From the IMG/VR virus record IMGVR_UViG_3300026544_000012, positions 1 through 35,392 of that record: a stretch of DNA of 35,392 nt; one strand, 5' to 3'. A program made the translations under genes and the position numbers. This document shows, piece after piece, positions 24,066 through 31,497 of the stretch (positions are counted from its first letter, which is position 1; each line of letters begins with the position of its first letter). The DNA comes from a virus. The notes beneath the pieces are model-generated. The model was given only the letters and a program-made list of their open reading frames with translations, was not told the DNA's origin and did no database searches.

Positions 24066-25613
24066 CTATATGTCTTCTGCGTGTTCCGGGAGCAAGTCCT
24101 GCTGCATGACTTCCTCGATCATTTTGTATCCTACTGCCCCACAACGCAATGCATCTGCTCCATTGCTTGCTGCGTTATGAAGTGGTTTCAATTTGAATTC
24201 GCCAACATTCTTGTCCCACTCCTTGCGGTAGTTGTCAAGGCACTTGATTCCCTGATCACACAGTTCTTCATCAATGTATGCCGTGCCAAGGAAGTTTCGT
24301 GAAGCTTGAATTCCTTGTTGCACTTCCTCTGCATTCTTGGCCCTCGGGATCAATCTAATGTCACGCAATCCGAGCTTCATTGCGTACTCTCTGAAGGACA
24401 ACCCTGTCTGCGGAGAATGCTGTCGGCCATCGTGTGGCATGTAATGAGTACCGTAAATGTACTCTAACTTAAACAAATAATCAACGTAATATTGCAAACC
24501 TTCGCCCGAACCCTCAAAGTATCGGATTAACCTATTTTCAGTTCCAATGCGCTGATGAAACCACAATGCCATTGCATCATTGAAACCAATGTCCCAGAAC
24601 ACGTTGACCGGAACCAACGGATCATAAGCAATATTACCAATTCTACGCTGTTTCCGGATTATCATCATCTGGGTGGCAAAGTACGCCCCGATGACCGATG
24701 CATTGAAGGCTTCTTGTGGCGTTGATGGGAACTCTCGCATCATGTCATCCTGCTGAGTCTCATACTTCGCACAGTACCACCACTTCTGCTTGTCGGTGAG
24801 ATGAATCCCTTTGCTTTCCAGTTCCAAGAAGTAAATCTTCAAGTCCGAGCTGATCACCACAGGGGACTGCATCTGATACTTCTCATCCTTCCACCACGGG
24901 AAGAAGTGGAACCGAAACTGCAGCGGATTGAGCTTGATGCCACGCAGTAATCGATTCATAGCTGCCATGCAGAATTCGAAGAAGTAACCCTCTCGCCCCT
25001 CGGCTGTTGATTCAATGAAGATGAACTGGCCAGCGTGAACGGTGTTGATTGATCCGGTCACAATTTCCTGAGCTTTGGCAGGGTATCTGGCACAAATCTT
25101 CCCGAACTCGGACACATGCAACATGTAGAACGTCCCGGAACGCAATGACGTACCGACCCGGATGCTGGAGCCATTGCTGAATGACAGTTTCTTACTACTG
25201 TCGGTCGGAGCGTAAAGCTCATTGCGGATGGAGTCCGGGAGGTTGTCATATGCGAACCGGACTTTATTGCTGAAGAATTCCTCAGCATCTTCCCGGTTGT
25301 GAGCGATGATGCCGCAGTGAGTATCTGGTCTGAATAGAGCTGTGTCGAGGAAGAGAATACAGATGAACGTGGTCATTCCGAGCTGTCGGGCCTTGAGGAT
25401 GATGTTGAAGTACCACATGTTTTTCATCAGCTTGCGCTGCGCTTTGTTCATGCGGAATTTAACTTTGTTGCCTTTGATATCGATGATGTAATACAGGTTA
25501 TTGAGTCGCCACATCCGACTCTTCAGATTGATCTGGAGCTGATCATAGGACTTTTTTTCCTTAACATTCATCCCGGCCCCACCGACATAAGGAGCAGGAC
25601 TATTCGTCATCAT
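24066..25613 (-). CDS. terL: Terminase large subunit
   Basis: A 515-residue packaging motor. The ATPase half has a deviant Walker A, KARQLGMTT (about residues 74-82), a Walker B-type strand YMLHVSEFGK (about 163-172) and the coupling motif FIESTAEG (about 203). The nuclease half begins near VNVFWDIGFNDAMALW, where the Asp is the expected first metal ligand, and continues with later acidic residues. It would cut concatemers and pump DNA into the prohead with the small subunit. It overlaps the small-subunit gene by 14 bp. A second possible start is Met15. Confidence 0.92.
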   Translation of the reverse strand: MMTNSPAPYVGGAGMNVKEKKSYDQLQINLKSRMWRLNNLYYIIDIKGNKVKFRMNKAQRKLMKNMWYFNIILKARQLGMTTFICILFLDTALFRPDTHCGIIAHNREDAEEFFSNKVRFAYDNLPDSIRNELYAPTDSSKKLSFSNGSSIRVGTSLRSGTFYMLHVSEFGKICARYPAKAQEIVTGSINTVHAGQFIFIESTAEGREGYFFEFCMAAMNRLLRGIKLNPLQFRFHFFPWWKDEKYQMQSPVVISSDLKIYFLELESKGIHLTDKQKWWYCAKYETQQDDMMREFPSTPQEAFNASVIGAYFATQMMIIRKQRRIGNIAYDPLVPVNVFWDIGFNDAMALWFHQRIGTENRLIRYFEGSGEGLQYYVDYLFKLEYIYGTHYMPHDGRQHSPQTGLSFREYAMKLGLRDIRLIPRAKNAEEVQQGIQASRNFLGTAYIDEELCDQGIKCLDNYRKEWDKNVGEFKLKPLHNAASNGADALRCGAVGYKMIEEVMQQDLLPEHAEDI

Positions 25614-26289
25614 CGGTCATGTCCTCAATCACAAGTGGATCTTTGTCTGAATCCTTCTGCACTTCCTTGAGTAGGTCAGCAAATTTGTGTTCATGCACCA
25701 CAGTTTCTTTTGTGATGCCAATGATGCCGGCCAGATCTTTGAGGGCTTGCAGTTTCTGCCCCACTTTGAGTTTGATAATCCGTTGCACTTCGTCATCGGT
25801 TGTCCTGACCGAGGCAATATTGAACTCAGCAACGGCTCTCCTGACGTCCTCAGGCATATCTTTTGGATGAAGCAGGTTGCCATCCTCATCATACATTTGA
25901 AGTGGGTCAAAGAAGGCAATACGGCTGTATTCCAACATGATCCTCTCTCTGGTTGCGTCAAGGTGTGACACTCTGGTGTTTCGTGCATTCTCCACAATGT
26001 CCCAGAGATGTGGTTTGCTTGAGTCTTCACGTCGGGCCATCACCCAATTGTGTGACCCTGCTGTGGCCTGTAAGTTACCGACCGCTTTATTTGCCGCCCG
26101 GACATTGAAGCCGTTTGCAATGAATTCGTTGACCCAGAGATATTCAGCAGACGTCACCAACTCCTGCAGATGTGTCTTACCGATCTCAAGTTCCTCAGCG
26201 GTCACCGAGATGAAATCATTCGGAATGTTATCAATGTTGTCGTTGTCGTAATGTAGTCCCATATATGGCTGTCCCTTCAATATCCCCAT
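25600..26289 (-). CDS. terS: Terminase small subunit
   Basis: A 229-residue DNA-recognition subunit of the terminase, of the Terminase_2 type. The N-terminal half has a helix-turn-helix region (FIANGFNVRAANKAVGNLQ). The middle carries RERIMLEYSRIAFFDPLQMYDEDG and MPEDVRRAVAEF, and the end KVGQKLQALKDLAGIIGI, all typical of the family. An alternative start at 26262 (MGLHYDNDN) has AAGGGA upstream and may be the true one; the longer start lacks a ribosome site. It is the first gene of the leftward virion module, next to the control region, and is coupled to terL by overlap. Confidence 0.85.
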   Translation of the reverse strand: MGILKGQPYMGLHYDNDNIDNIPNDFISVTAEELEIGKTHLQELVTSAEYLWVNEFIANGFNVRAANKAVGNLQATAGSHNWVMARREDSSKPHLWDIVENARNTRVSHLDATRERIMLEYSRIAFFDPLQMYDEDGNLLHPKDMPEDVRRAVAEFNIASVRTTDDEVQRIIKLKVGQKLQALKDLAGIIGITKETVVHEHKFADLLKEVQKDSDKDPLVIEDMTDDDE

Positions 26290-26427
26290 GATGGTGTGTT
26301 AGCCACCGAGTTTGTCCACTCAGCGTCTGATTTAAGCCCTTCCCTGTTGTTTTTTTAATGCGGCAAGGGAGCAGGAAGGGGCTGCTCCCCTGACACCCAG
26401 AGAGAGGATTGGATGGCCGCACCGATA

Positions 26428-26456
26428 ATAATAATTAAAACAAACTGAAAAAGCAA
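26428..26456 (-). promoter_or_regulatory. Candidate leftward promoter for the virion module
   Basis: On the minus strand TTGCTT (26451-26456) and TATTAT (26428-26433) are separated by 17 bases, upstream of the small terminase gene. The -10 box is good and the -35 box matches only three of six consensus positions. No better sigma70-like candidate was seen nearby; a phage-activated promoter is also possible. Confidence 0.3.
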
Positions 26457-26481
26457 GAACAGCCACCCGGAAACGATTATG

Positions 26482-26568
26482 TGACGAACCGACGCATTTA
26501 TCACTAAATGTGATGAACCGACGCATTTATCACTAAATGTAATGAAATGGTGCAACTATTACCGAATG
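26482..26568. repeat. Three 29-bp direct repeats
   Basis: Units at 26482-26510 and 26511-26539 differ by one base; the third (26540-26568) is degenerate but keeps length and phase. Each contains a TGATGAA-type start and a TATCACTAAATG-type end, related to the palindromic 17-mers 400 bp away. They are probably binding sites for the same or a related protein. Confidence 0.85.
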
Positions 26569-26948
26569 TAATGAAATATCACAATGTGATGAAATGTAAC
26601 GGGTCATGTGGATAGGTTGCCAAAAACTAAAAGTTTACCCCCCGTATTCCTGAGCGTCTAAGTAACATCAGTCCTTTCTAATGTCTATATTTTTCTCTAT
26701 TTTTCTCTATTCCCCACCTTTTTACGTGTAAATTCTCTTTTTAATACTTACTAACTACTCTATATTTAATATAACCATACGACCATAATTAAGTAAATAG
26801 TTAAAAATAAAAGGAAAATTCAGGGTCACAATCAGGGTCACTTCACTTATTTGGGTCACATATTCATATTACCAAAACTGCGTCATTTCATCACACTAAA
26901 AATTACGGGCATTTATTATTAGCACAGAATAATTATGTGATGAAAACA

Positions 26949-27131
26949 TGTGATGAAATGATGTAATGAAAACATGTGATGAAATATCACAGTAAAAACA
27001 TGTGATGAAATATCACAGTAAAAACATGTGATGAAATATCACAGTAAAAACATGTGATGAAATATCACAGTAAAATAATCAACTCAGTAACAATGTGATG
27101 AAATATCACAGTAAAATAATCAACTCAGTAA
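26949..27131. repeat. Iteron array of TGTGATGAAATATCACA palindromes
   Basis: Five exact copies of the 17-bp near-palindrome TGTGATGAAATATCACA lie at 26975, 27001, 27027, 27053 and 27094; the first four are spaced exactly 26 bp. A partial copy starts at 26949. The last two are part of a 39-bp direct repeat (27052-27090 and 27093-27131) that also carries AATAATCAACTCAGTAA. A 26-bp step places successive sites about 2.5 helical turns apart. They are suitable for a dimeric initiator or repressor. Confidence 0.9.
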
Positions 27132-27188
27132 TAGTGCAGGAAAAATAATTTAAAATAAATGTTGACATATTATACTGAGTTGATTATT
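27074..27188. promoter_or_regulatory. Operator-like 17-mers around the rightward promoter
   Basis: AATAATCAACTCAGTAA occurs at 27074-27090 and 27115-27131. Its reverse complement, with one mismatch, occurs at 27172-27188, inside the promoter spacer and -10 box. A related copy (14 of 17) overlaps the promoter at 34372-34400. This arrangement suits a repressor or activator acting on both plus-strand promoters. Confidence 0.65.
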
Positions 27189-27190
27189 AT
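27162..27190 (+). promoter_or_regulatory. Sigma70-type promoter for the rightward small-gene module
   Basis: TTGACA (27162-27167), a 17-base spacer and TATTAT (27185-27190) form a near-consensus promoter. Transcription would start near 27197, some 230 bases before the first gene. The spacer contains the ACTGAGTTGAT element shared with the promoter at 34372. Confidence 0.75.
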
Positions 27191-27238
27191 CACCCCAGAT
27201 CGACGCACCACACTCTTTGATAATTAAATAATAACACC

Positions 27239-27274
27239 CCGGAGCGGCAGTGGATTAATCTCCCCCCGCTCCGG
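27239..27274 (+). other. Strong stem-loop in the 5' leader
   Basis: CCGGAGCGG (27239-27247) and CCGCTCCGG (27266-27274) form a perfect 9-bp GC-rich stem with an 18-base loop, within the leader of the rightward transcript. No T-run follows, so it is not a plain terminator. It could be an mRNA-stabilising 5' structure or part of an attenuator; the leader continues to 27428 with further short inverted repeats. Confidence 0.55.
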
Positions 27275-27428
27275 TAATGAGTTGATCGACGATTTGATTA
27301 ACCTGACCGGTCGCCTGACCATGCCATGATGCAGAGGCAGTGATACACCCGAATCTTCACTGGGTCTTCCGGTCGCTTTAATCAATTTTTTGATCACCGT
27401 ACTCACTCACACCAAAAGGAGAATAACC

Positions 27429-27584
27429 ATGAAAGTAAGAATCGTAGCAGCAGTTCCCCACAACGACAGTGAAGAGCTTGAAGTAATCATCGAGATCACC
27501 CGGGACACATCAGCTTTTCAAACATCAACAGAACTCAAGAGTGTCTGGCTGGATGCCCACAGATTAGCTGAGGAGGCTCACTGA
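27429..27584 (+). CDS. Small hypothetical protein, first gene of the rightward module (51 aa)
   Basis: A 51-residue acidic alpha/beta protein (MKVRIVAAVPHNDSEELEVI), with a strand-strand-helix pattern. AAGGAG lies 9 bases before the chosen ATG; a longer in-frame start at 27390 has no ribosome site. As first gene after the strong promoter it should be made early and abundantly. No family is recognised. Confidence 0.55.
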   Translation: MKVRIVAAVPHNDSEELEVIIEITRDTSAFQTSTELKSVWLDAHRLAEEAH

Positions 27585-27585
27585 T

Positions 27586-27795
27586 ATGACAGCACAAGAA
27601 TTACGCAATGACGATATGGAGCGGTTCACACTGCTCAACGAGCTTGACAAGCTCAAAGCCATGATGAAAGCCATCAGCGACATCCCGGTCACTGAATTGA
27701 CTGCTGAATTGAAACAGAGTCATGACAGACTCCATCAGCGGTTCTGGTTAATCCTCGGGAAGCATCCTGAACTTAAAACCCAGATCGAGATTTAG
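27586..27795 (+). CDS. Small helical hypothetical protein (69 aa)
   Basis: A 69-residue helical protein with two probable helices (MERFTLLNELDKLKAMMKAI and VTELTAELKQSHDRLHQRFW). GAGGAGG lies upstream, overlapping the end of the previous gene. No motif is recognised. It is part of the tightly packed early-type module. Confidence 0.55.
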   Translation: MTAQELRNDDMERFTLLNELDKLKAMMKAISDIPVTELTAELKQSHDRLHQRFWLILGKHPELKTQIEI

Positions 27796-27807
27796 AAGGG
27801 AAATATC

Positions 27808-27996
27808 ATGCAACTCATAGAAACCGAATACGCTCCAGAATATAAGTGTCCACGTTGTGGGGGTGGGTTTGACATAGATGACCTGCCTTGGTGCAACACG
27901 GATCAGAGTCACGATTGCCCACACTGTGACAGCCGTCTAAAAATAAAAGTTCGTATGTCCAGAACAGTGAATGTAGAAGGGAAATATCATGAATAA
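27808..27996 (+). CDS. Zinc-ribbon protein (62 aa)
   Basis: A 62-residue protein with two CPxC knuckles, CPRCGGGF (about residues 14-21) and CPHCDSRL (about 37-44), the pattern of a small zinc ribbon. The C-terminal strand (KIKVRMSRTVNV) completes the fold. Such proteins often bind nucleic acid or another protein. It overlaps the next gene by 8 bp, and an AAGGGA site precedes it. Confidence 0.65.
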   Translation: MQLIETEYAPEYKCPRCGGGFDIDDLPWCNTDQSHDCPHCDSRLKIKVRMSRTVNVEGKYHE

Positions 27997-28324
27997 ACGA
28001 GAAGCGATCCAATGGCTGATGGACAACCCAGCAAATCAGGTTGTCGTCGAAGGATGTAAACCATGGAAGTATGAAGACGGTGTGTTTTTTCATCAGGATA
28101 ACGTAGATGATGAATGGAAGTGTTGTGATCCACTGATCAACATGACCACTGTTGAACATTATTACCCGGTCGATGAAAAATCACAATGGATTGTCCGGGC
28201 AACAGATGGCAGCTACACCGTTACCGAGAATAAATTCACCGAGGCCGGCATCAATGAAAAATTGAAAGCCAAATTTGATTACACCATTGTCGGGCGTGTT
28301 AGCTCGAAGAAGTTTTTACTCTAA
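27989..28324 (+). CDS. Hypothetical protein (111 aa)
   Basis: A 111-residue protein. The N-terminus (MNKREAIQWLMDNPANQVV) reads as a helix followed by a beta-rich, aromatic domain (CKPWKYEDGVFFHQ, DDEWKCCDPL). The second half is a separate beta/alpha segment. A similar N-terminal 'EAIxWLxxNP' opening is found in small phage proteins of unknown role. The gene overlaps the zinc-ribbon gene and is preceded by AAGGGA. Confidence 0.55.
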   Translation: MNKREAIQWLMDNPANQVVVEGCKPWKYEDGVFFHQDNVDDEWKCCDPLINMTTVEHYYPVDEKSQWIVRATDGSYTVTENKFTEAGINEKLKAKFDYTIVGRVSSKKFLL

Positions 28325-28344
28325 TCCTTGAAGGAGAGATACCC

Positions 28345-28638
28345 ATGAAAAAGTCAAAAGAAAATCTGTTGGTAAGAGAGAAAGTCATCACCGAGATTCG
28401 CAACTTGAACGGGAAACTGTTCTCCGCTGTGTTTGTGAAGGCTGATGGAACTGTCCGAAAGATGACCTGTCGTACTGGAGTCAGCAAAGGCATTGTCGGT
28501 GGGGGATACAGCCACAGCAAGGATAAGACCCGTCGGAATTTGACCGTCTGGGACATGGCAAAGGGTCAGTATCGTGCCATTCCAATCAATAGGTTGGTGA
28601 CCATCAAGCTGGCAGGTCGGCAGTATCAAGTCGTTTAA
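28345..28638 (+). CDS. SH3-like beta-barrel phage protein
   Basis: A 97-residue protein recognised as the small phage SH3-like beta-barrel type: NLNGKLFSAVFVKADGTVRK, CRTGVSKGIVGGG, LTVWDMAKGQYRAIPINRLV and a final VTIKLAGRQYQV strand. Members occur in early regions of many phages; function is not established. GGAGAG precedes the ATG. Confidence 0.65.
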   Translation: MKKSKENLLVREKVITEIRNLNGKLFSAVFVKADGTVRKMTCRTGVSKGIVGGGYSHSKDKTRRNLTVWDMAKGQYRAIPINRLVTIKLAGRQYQVV

Positions 28639-28706
28639 TATTTCATCCTGCTACTCACCAGTGTGGGTGGCAGCATTGAAACATCAAACCACGAACGGAG
28701 GAACCC

Positions 28707-28934
28707 ATGAGAAAGTTTAACGGCAAGATCAAAGGATATCGTGTGGCAATAGAGTTTGTCCATGAAGGGGAGACATATACTTTTATGACCGAGCCAAACG
28801 ACATGAACGACAACCAGATGTGGTGGTTTGATCCACAGCCAACGATGTATGCGGGGGATGTAGGGGGAGCAAAAGCTATCGCCAAGAATATCCTCAAGGC
28901 CGGAGGGAAAAGCCTTGATATAAAAGGACTGTGA
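28707..28934 (+). CDS. Hypothetical protein (75 aa)
   Basis: A 75-residue beta-rich protein (KIKGYRVAIEFVHEGETYTF) with an aromatic loop (QMWWFDPQP) and a C-terminal Ala/Gly/Lys helix. GGAGG precedes it. A short hairpin (28649-28670, no T-run) lies in the gap before it. No family is recognised. Confidence 0.5.
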   Translation: MRKFNGKIKGYRVAIEFVHEGETYTFMTEPNDMNDNQMWWFDPQPTMYAGDVGGAKAIAKNILKAGGKSLDIKGL

Positions 28935-28974
28935 TAAATTTTAAATTAACCCACACCGGAGAGAGGAAAAAGAA

Positions 28975-29193
28975 ATGATTGATCTATTAACCGTCGGGAA
29001 CATCACCGTTGGTGGCAAAGTCTGGACATGTGCTAAAGGCTGGGCGACTGTCGAATATATCTACAGCGACGACATCAGCGGAAACAATCACGCCTTCAAA
29101 GCTGGTGGCCGGTTGTACACCAAGTTTGGTATCCGTGGAAACGATAAGTTCCCAACGGCATTCTTAACCGATCCATATGGAGGCAAATACTGA
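28975..29193 (+). CDS. Small protein of the 'G-x-LYTK' type, paralogue of 30330-30740
   Basis: A 72-residue protein with VGGKVWTCAKGWATVEYI, then GGRLYTKFG, then DKFPTAFLTDPYGG. The same ordered motifs occur in the N-terminal half of the 136-residue protein at 30330-30740 (VGDWIWTIRDGWMQI, GTLYTKGG, DKYPSAFLTPPEG), so the two are paralogues. The fold is probably a small beta barrel. It is coupled to the next gene by TGATG. Confidence 0.6.
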   Translation: MIDLLTVGNITVGGKVWTCAKGWATVEYIYSDDISGNNHAFKAGGRLYTKFGIRGNDKFPTAFLTDPYGGKY

Positions 29194-29372
29194 TGTCAAT
29201 TGATGCAGATCTTAGAATTGAAATTGAGTTGTTGAACTTGGCCCGGGAACAAATGGCAAAAGGCAGGATCGATCCAATCATTGGGGATCGAACCTTCTAC
29301 CAACTAACCCGCATGTTTGAGGGCAACATTACTCAATTGCTGAAACTTAAGCTAAAGTATGGAGGATACTAA
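29193..29372 (+). CDS. Small helical hypothetical protein (59 aa)
   Basis: A 59-residue helical protein (MSIDADLRIEIELLNLAREQ ... KLKLKYGGY). Its start overlaps the preceding stop as TGATG and its end carries the GGAGG ribosome site of the next gene, so the gene fills the space exactly. Function unknown. Confidence 0.6.
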   Translation: MSIDADLRIEIELLNLAREQMAKGRIDPIIGDRTFYQLTRMFEGNITQLLKLKLKYGGY

Positions 29373-29373
29373 C

Positions 29374-29589
29374 ATGAAACTAACCAACCCCTATAAATAC
29401 CCAACACCCTGTTATGAACAGTTTATTGTTCACACAGAATCAGGCATCTACCTCGAGGCTCACAGTACCGAGGCTCAGGCAGAGAAAGCTGCTGCTGTCC
29501 TGAATAAACACAACAAGACAGTGTTGGCTTTCCCCGACCTCATTACTTACAGCCATATCAACCTGATTGAGGAGATAAAAATACGATGA
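29374..29589 (+). CDS. Hypothetical protein (71 aa)
   Basis: A 71-residue protein starting MKLTNPYKYPTPCYEQFIVH, with a strand-helix-strand pattern (EAQAEKAAAVLNKHNKTVLAF). GGAGG is 8 bases upstream of the chosen ATG; the in-frame ATG at 29359 has no such site. Overlaps the next gene by ATGA. Confidence 0.55.
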   Translation: MKLTNPYKYPTPCYEQFIVHTESGIYLEAHSTEAQAEKAAAVLNKHNKTVLAFPDLITYSHINLIEEIKIR

Positions 29590-29924
29590 ACAGATACGAT
29601 GTTTTTTGTCCTCTTTCTGGCTCGGTAGACTCCAAAGGAAATAACTTCCTGCAGTCTAGTTGCAATCTGAAACAGCAGCAACCGAGTCTGCATAAAACGT
29701 GCTACCCGCATTGTCACATGAAGAGTGAGAAGACGGTGCTGTCACCCCCGGAAACCAAGCATCACAAACCAAGCATTGAGAGAGCCGTCCATTTTGGGGA
29801 CATCTGGTTCAAGCTCCGGGCGAAAGATATTCCGATCCCGGATATCGCTGCAGAATATAATGTCTCAGTATCCACGATTGGAAAATATATCCGAATCTTT
29901 AAGCAGAGTCGGGGGTGGTCATGA
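29586..29924 (+). CDS. Cys-containing protein with C-terminal helix-turn-helix
   Basis: A 112-residue protein. The N-terminal half has scattered Cys/His (C8, C26, a CYPHCH cluster near 39-44) that could bind a metal. The C-terminal ~40 residues form a likely helix-turn-helix: IPIPDIAAEYNVSVSTIGKYI, with the usual A-x-x-Y-x-V-S-x-S-T-I pattern. It is therefore a candidate DNA-binding regulator, possibly of the shared promoter elements. It overlaps both neighbours by ATGA. Confidence 0.6.
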   Translation: MNRYDVFCPLSGSVDSKGNNFLQSSCNLKQQQPSLHKTCYPHCHMKSEKTVLSPPETKHHKPSIERAVHFGDIWFKLRAKDIPIPDIAAEYNVSVSTIGKYIRIFKQSRGWS

Positions 29925-30199
29925 ACAGAATACCAATATGTCCGTGCTGCAAAATCAATGACGTTGTTATCCAGAGGAAATCACCACGGAGATATGCAGC
30001 ATATTGTGAAGAGTGCAACCGGATACTCTGCAACGTAAGGAAGAAGCAGGGGAGGGATCTTGTCTCTCTTGAGCAGCACCTTCGCAGGGAGTTGCACATT
30101 GTCAGACTGATTGAGGATGGCTGGAACGGCAAACAGATAGCCTCCTCAATTGTTCAATCTCGATACCATAAACCTGAAAACACTGGGAGGAAAGAATGA
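29921..30199 (+). CDS. Zinc-ribbon plus helical-domain protein, paralogue of 33671-33961
   Basis: A 92-residue protein. An N-terminal zinc ribbon (CPCC ... CEECNRIL) is followed by a basic stretch and a helical segment ending in LIEDGWNGKQIASSIVQSRY. The 96-residue protein at 33671 has the same order (CPIC ... CRRC, then IYDGKPTTLIIREIINSQQY), so they are paralogues. DNA binding is plausible. The start at 29921 overlaps the previous stop by ATGA. Confidence 0.6.
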   Translation: MNRIPICPCCKINDVVIQRKSPRRYAAYCEECNRILCNVRKKQGRDLVSLEQHLRRELHIVRLIEDGWNGKQIASSIVQSRYHKPENTGRKE

Positions 30200-30333
30200 T
30201 TTATATTCAAGGACATGACCTGATTCAAATACTCAAACATCCACCTAAACGTCGCTACACCAAGGACATCATTTTGATAGCGGTGGCCCTGACAATAACC
30301 GCAGCACTTTTCTGGATAGGAGCGACGGTGTGA
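30196..30333 (+). CDS. Small single-pass membrane protein (45 aa)
   Basis: A 45-residue protein: a short N-terminal part with a basic patch (KHPPKRRYTK) followed by one transmembrane helix (IILIAVALTITAALFWIG) that reaches the C-terminus. The positive-inside rule puts the N-terminus in the cytoplasm. It overlaps both neighbours by four bases. A role in membrane interference or lysis control is possible but unsupported. Confidence 0.6.
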   Translation: MIYIQGHDLIQILKHPPKRRYTKDIILIAVALTITAALFWIGATV

Positions 30334-30740
30334 ACAATGACTTAAGTGGTCGTAAGGTTGGTGACTGGATTTGGACAATACGAGATGGGTGGATGCAGAT
30401 AATAGGAATATTGAAAACTGATGAGCCAACTATCAGGACTCAGGGGACGCTATATACAAAAGGCGGAAAACTTTTCAGCACTGACAAGTACCCCTCAGCG
30501 TTCCTCACCCCCCCAGAAGGATTCAACGCAGAGCCTAAACCATGTGAGTTCAAGAAGGGGGATAGGGTGTTGGTAAGCGACATCAGCCAAGACTGTCAAA
30601 TTAGGAGACATTTTTTTCATGTCGATGAGGATGGCCGTTGTCACTGTTACGCTGGGGGGATGTCTGATTGGACGGCCCCTGACGAACTAGCAAAGCCATG
30701 GAAATATTGTAAGAAACCAGAAGAAGGGAGGGAAGGGTAG
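30330..30740 (+). CDS. Two-domain small protein, paralogue of 28975-29193
   Basis: A 136-residue protein. Its first ~65 residues repeat the motifs of the 72-residue protein at 28975 (VGDWIWTIRDGW, GTLYTKGGKLFS, DKYPSAFLTPPEG). The second half is another small beta domain (FKKGDRVLVSDIS ... DEDGRCHCYAGG), reminiscent of KOW/SH3-like folds. The start is GTG inside GTGTGA, overlapping the membrane-protein stop, with GGAG upstream. Function unknown. Confidence 0.6.
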   Translation: MNNDLSGRKVGDWIWTIRDGWMQIIGILKTDEPTIRTQGTLYTKGGKLFSTDKYPSAFLTPPEGFNAEPKPCEFKKGDRVLVSDISQDCQIRRHFFHVDEDGRCHCYAGGMSDWTAPDELAKPWKYCKKPEEGREG

Positions 30741-30995
30741 ATGTGCGAGTGCGAAAGCCCAAGGTGCTTTGAAGAGAGCGTTCCTGTAGCACGGAAAATC
30801 CATATCTGTGGAGAGTGTGGAAAAGAAATAAAGATTGGACAGAGATACTGGAAAATCCGTGGGATATGGGATGAGCATTTCGAGACTCATAAAATGTGTA
30901 AATCATGCCGAAAGCTCGCCGATGAAATTGACCATTGTATCTGCTTCGGTGAGGTTTTATATACTGCAAAAGAATTAGGAATTGATGCAGTTTGA
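30741..30995 (+). CDS. Cys-rich zinc-binding phage protein (84 aa)
   Basis: An 84-residue protein with MCECESPRCFEE, then ARKIHICGECGKEIKIGQRY, a KMCKSC pair and HCICFGEVL. This order of Cys pairs is shared by a small protein common in phage early regions (C-x-C start, then R-x-x-x-C-x-E-C-G, then C-x-x-C). The eight or more Cys suggest one or two zinc sites. It starts immediately after the previous stop. Confidence 0.65.
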   Translation: MCECESPRCFEESVPVARKIHICGECGKEIKIGQRYWKIRGIWDEHFETHKMCKSCRKLADEIDHCICFGEVLYTAKELGIDAV

Positions 30996-31119
30996 ATAAC
31001 TGGCTGAACTGTTCAAATTATTGAATGGTTACTCCGTTAAATGGTGCTTAAAAACCTTGTCAGGTATCAGCCGGTGGCCCGGTGCGGAACGGGCAGTCAG
31101 TAAATTAATGGAGGATTAG

Positions 31120-31293
31120 ATGGAAGTTGGTGCAAAAGTATACACCGCAGGAGGGGAATGCCTTGGGGATGAGTTTGTTGACCTATCTAAACTACAATTA
31201 GACTCAAAAAAAGCTATCTTACAGATAATTTATCTGGATGGAATGACGGAGGTTTTGGTGGATAGAATTATTGACGAGCATAGGGAGGATTAG
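31120..31293 (+). CDS. Small hypothetical protein (57 aa)
   Basis: A 57-residue protein starting MEVGAKVYTAGGECLGDEFV and ending RIIDEHRED. A strand-rich small fold is likely. GGAGG is upstream, and the next gene starts immediately after its stop. The 124 bp before it hold no gene; a weak hairpin (GCCCG/CGGGC, 31077-31094) lies there. Confidence 0.55.
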   Translation: MEVGAKVYTAGGECLGDEFVDLSKLQLDSKKAILQIIYLDGMTEVLVDRIIDEHRED

Positions 31294-31497
31294 ATGCCAA
31301 TATCAGGAGAATGTGAGCATGGTCAATTGGCAAGGCAATGCCCTTTCTGCGAGTACGAAGCTGAAATTTCCGATCTGGAAAAGAAGATAGAGAGGATGGA
31401 TGCAGCCTTGGAGAAGATCGGGCTAATGGCAAACATAACCAACGCTGATAGCAGGATCTTTGATCTTGCCAATGAAGCAATCAAGGAGAGAAAATGA
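31294..31497 (+). CDS. Zinc-knuckle and coiled-coil protein (67 aa)
   Basis: A 67-residue protein with CEHGQLARQCPFCEYEAEI at the N-terminus, a C-x-H ... C-x-x-C metal site known from small phage proteins, followed by a coiled coil (ISDLEKKIERMDAALEKIG). GGGAGG precedes the ATG. It overlaps the next gene by ATGA. Related in layout to the 81-residue protein at 32860. Confidence 0.6.
   Translation: MPISGECEHGQLARQCPFCEYEAEISDLEKKIERMDAALEKIGLMANITNADSRIFDLANEAIKERK

Larger units (their letters stand above)
26290..27428. other. Divergent non-coding control region
   Basis: About 1.1 kb between the leftward virion module and the rightward small-gene module without a credible gene. It holds an inverted repeat near 26367-26394 (GGGAGCAG/CTGCTCCC, no T-run), three 29-bp repeats, an AT-rich stretch with tandem TTTTCTCTAT (26691-26710), three GGGTCAC boxes (26823, 26835, 26853), an array of 17-bp palindromes, a sigma70-type promoter and a 230-nt structured leader. 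Iterons beside AT-rich DNA and divergent genes are what a replication origin combined with a transcription switch looks like; that role is inferred. Confidence 0.7.

Noticed and set aside
26367-26394. Inverted repeat GGGAGCAG/CTGCTCCC as a terminator
   Set aside because: No T-run follows on either strand, so it is noted only as part of the control region.
26231-26555. Minus-strand open frames of 63-66 residues upstream of the small terminase
   Set aside because: They lie across the 29-bp repeats and hairpins, have no ribosome sites and low-complexity translations.
26975-27110. Host CRP binding sites
   Set aside because: Arms match TGTGA/TCACA but the spacer is 7 bases in every copy, and the 26-bp regular array is unlike CRP regulation. 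A phage protein is more likely.
26949-27131. CRISPR array
   Set aside because: The 26-bp units are contiguous with no unique spacers between them, and no cas genes are near. They are iterons or operators.
31041-31103. 20-codon frame before the gene at 31120
   Set aside because: It has no ribosome site and no recognisable pattern; treated as non-coding leader.
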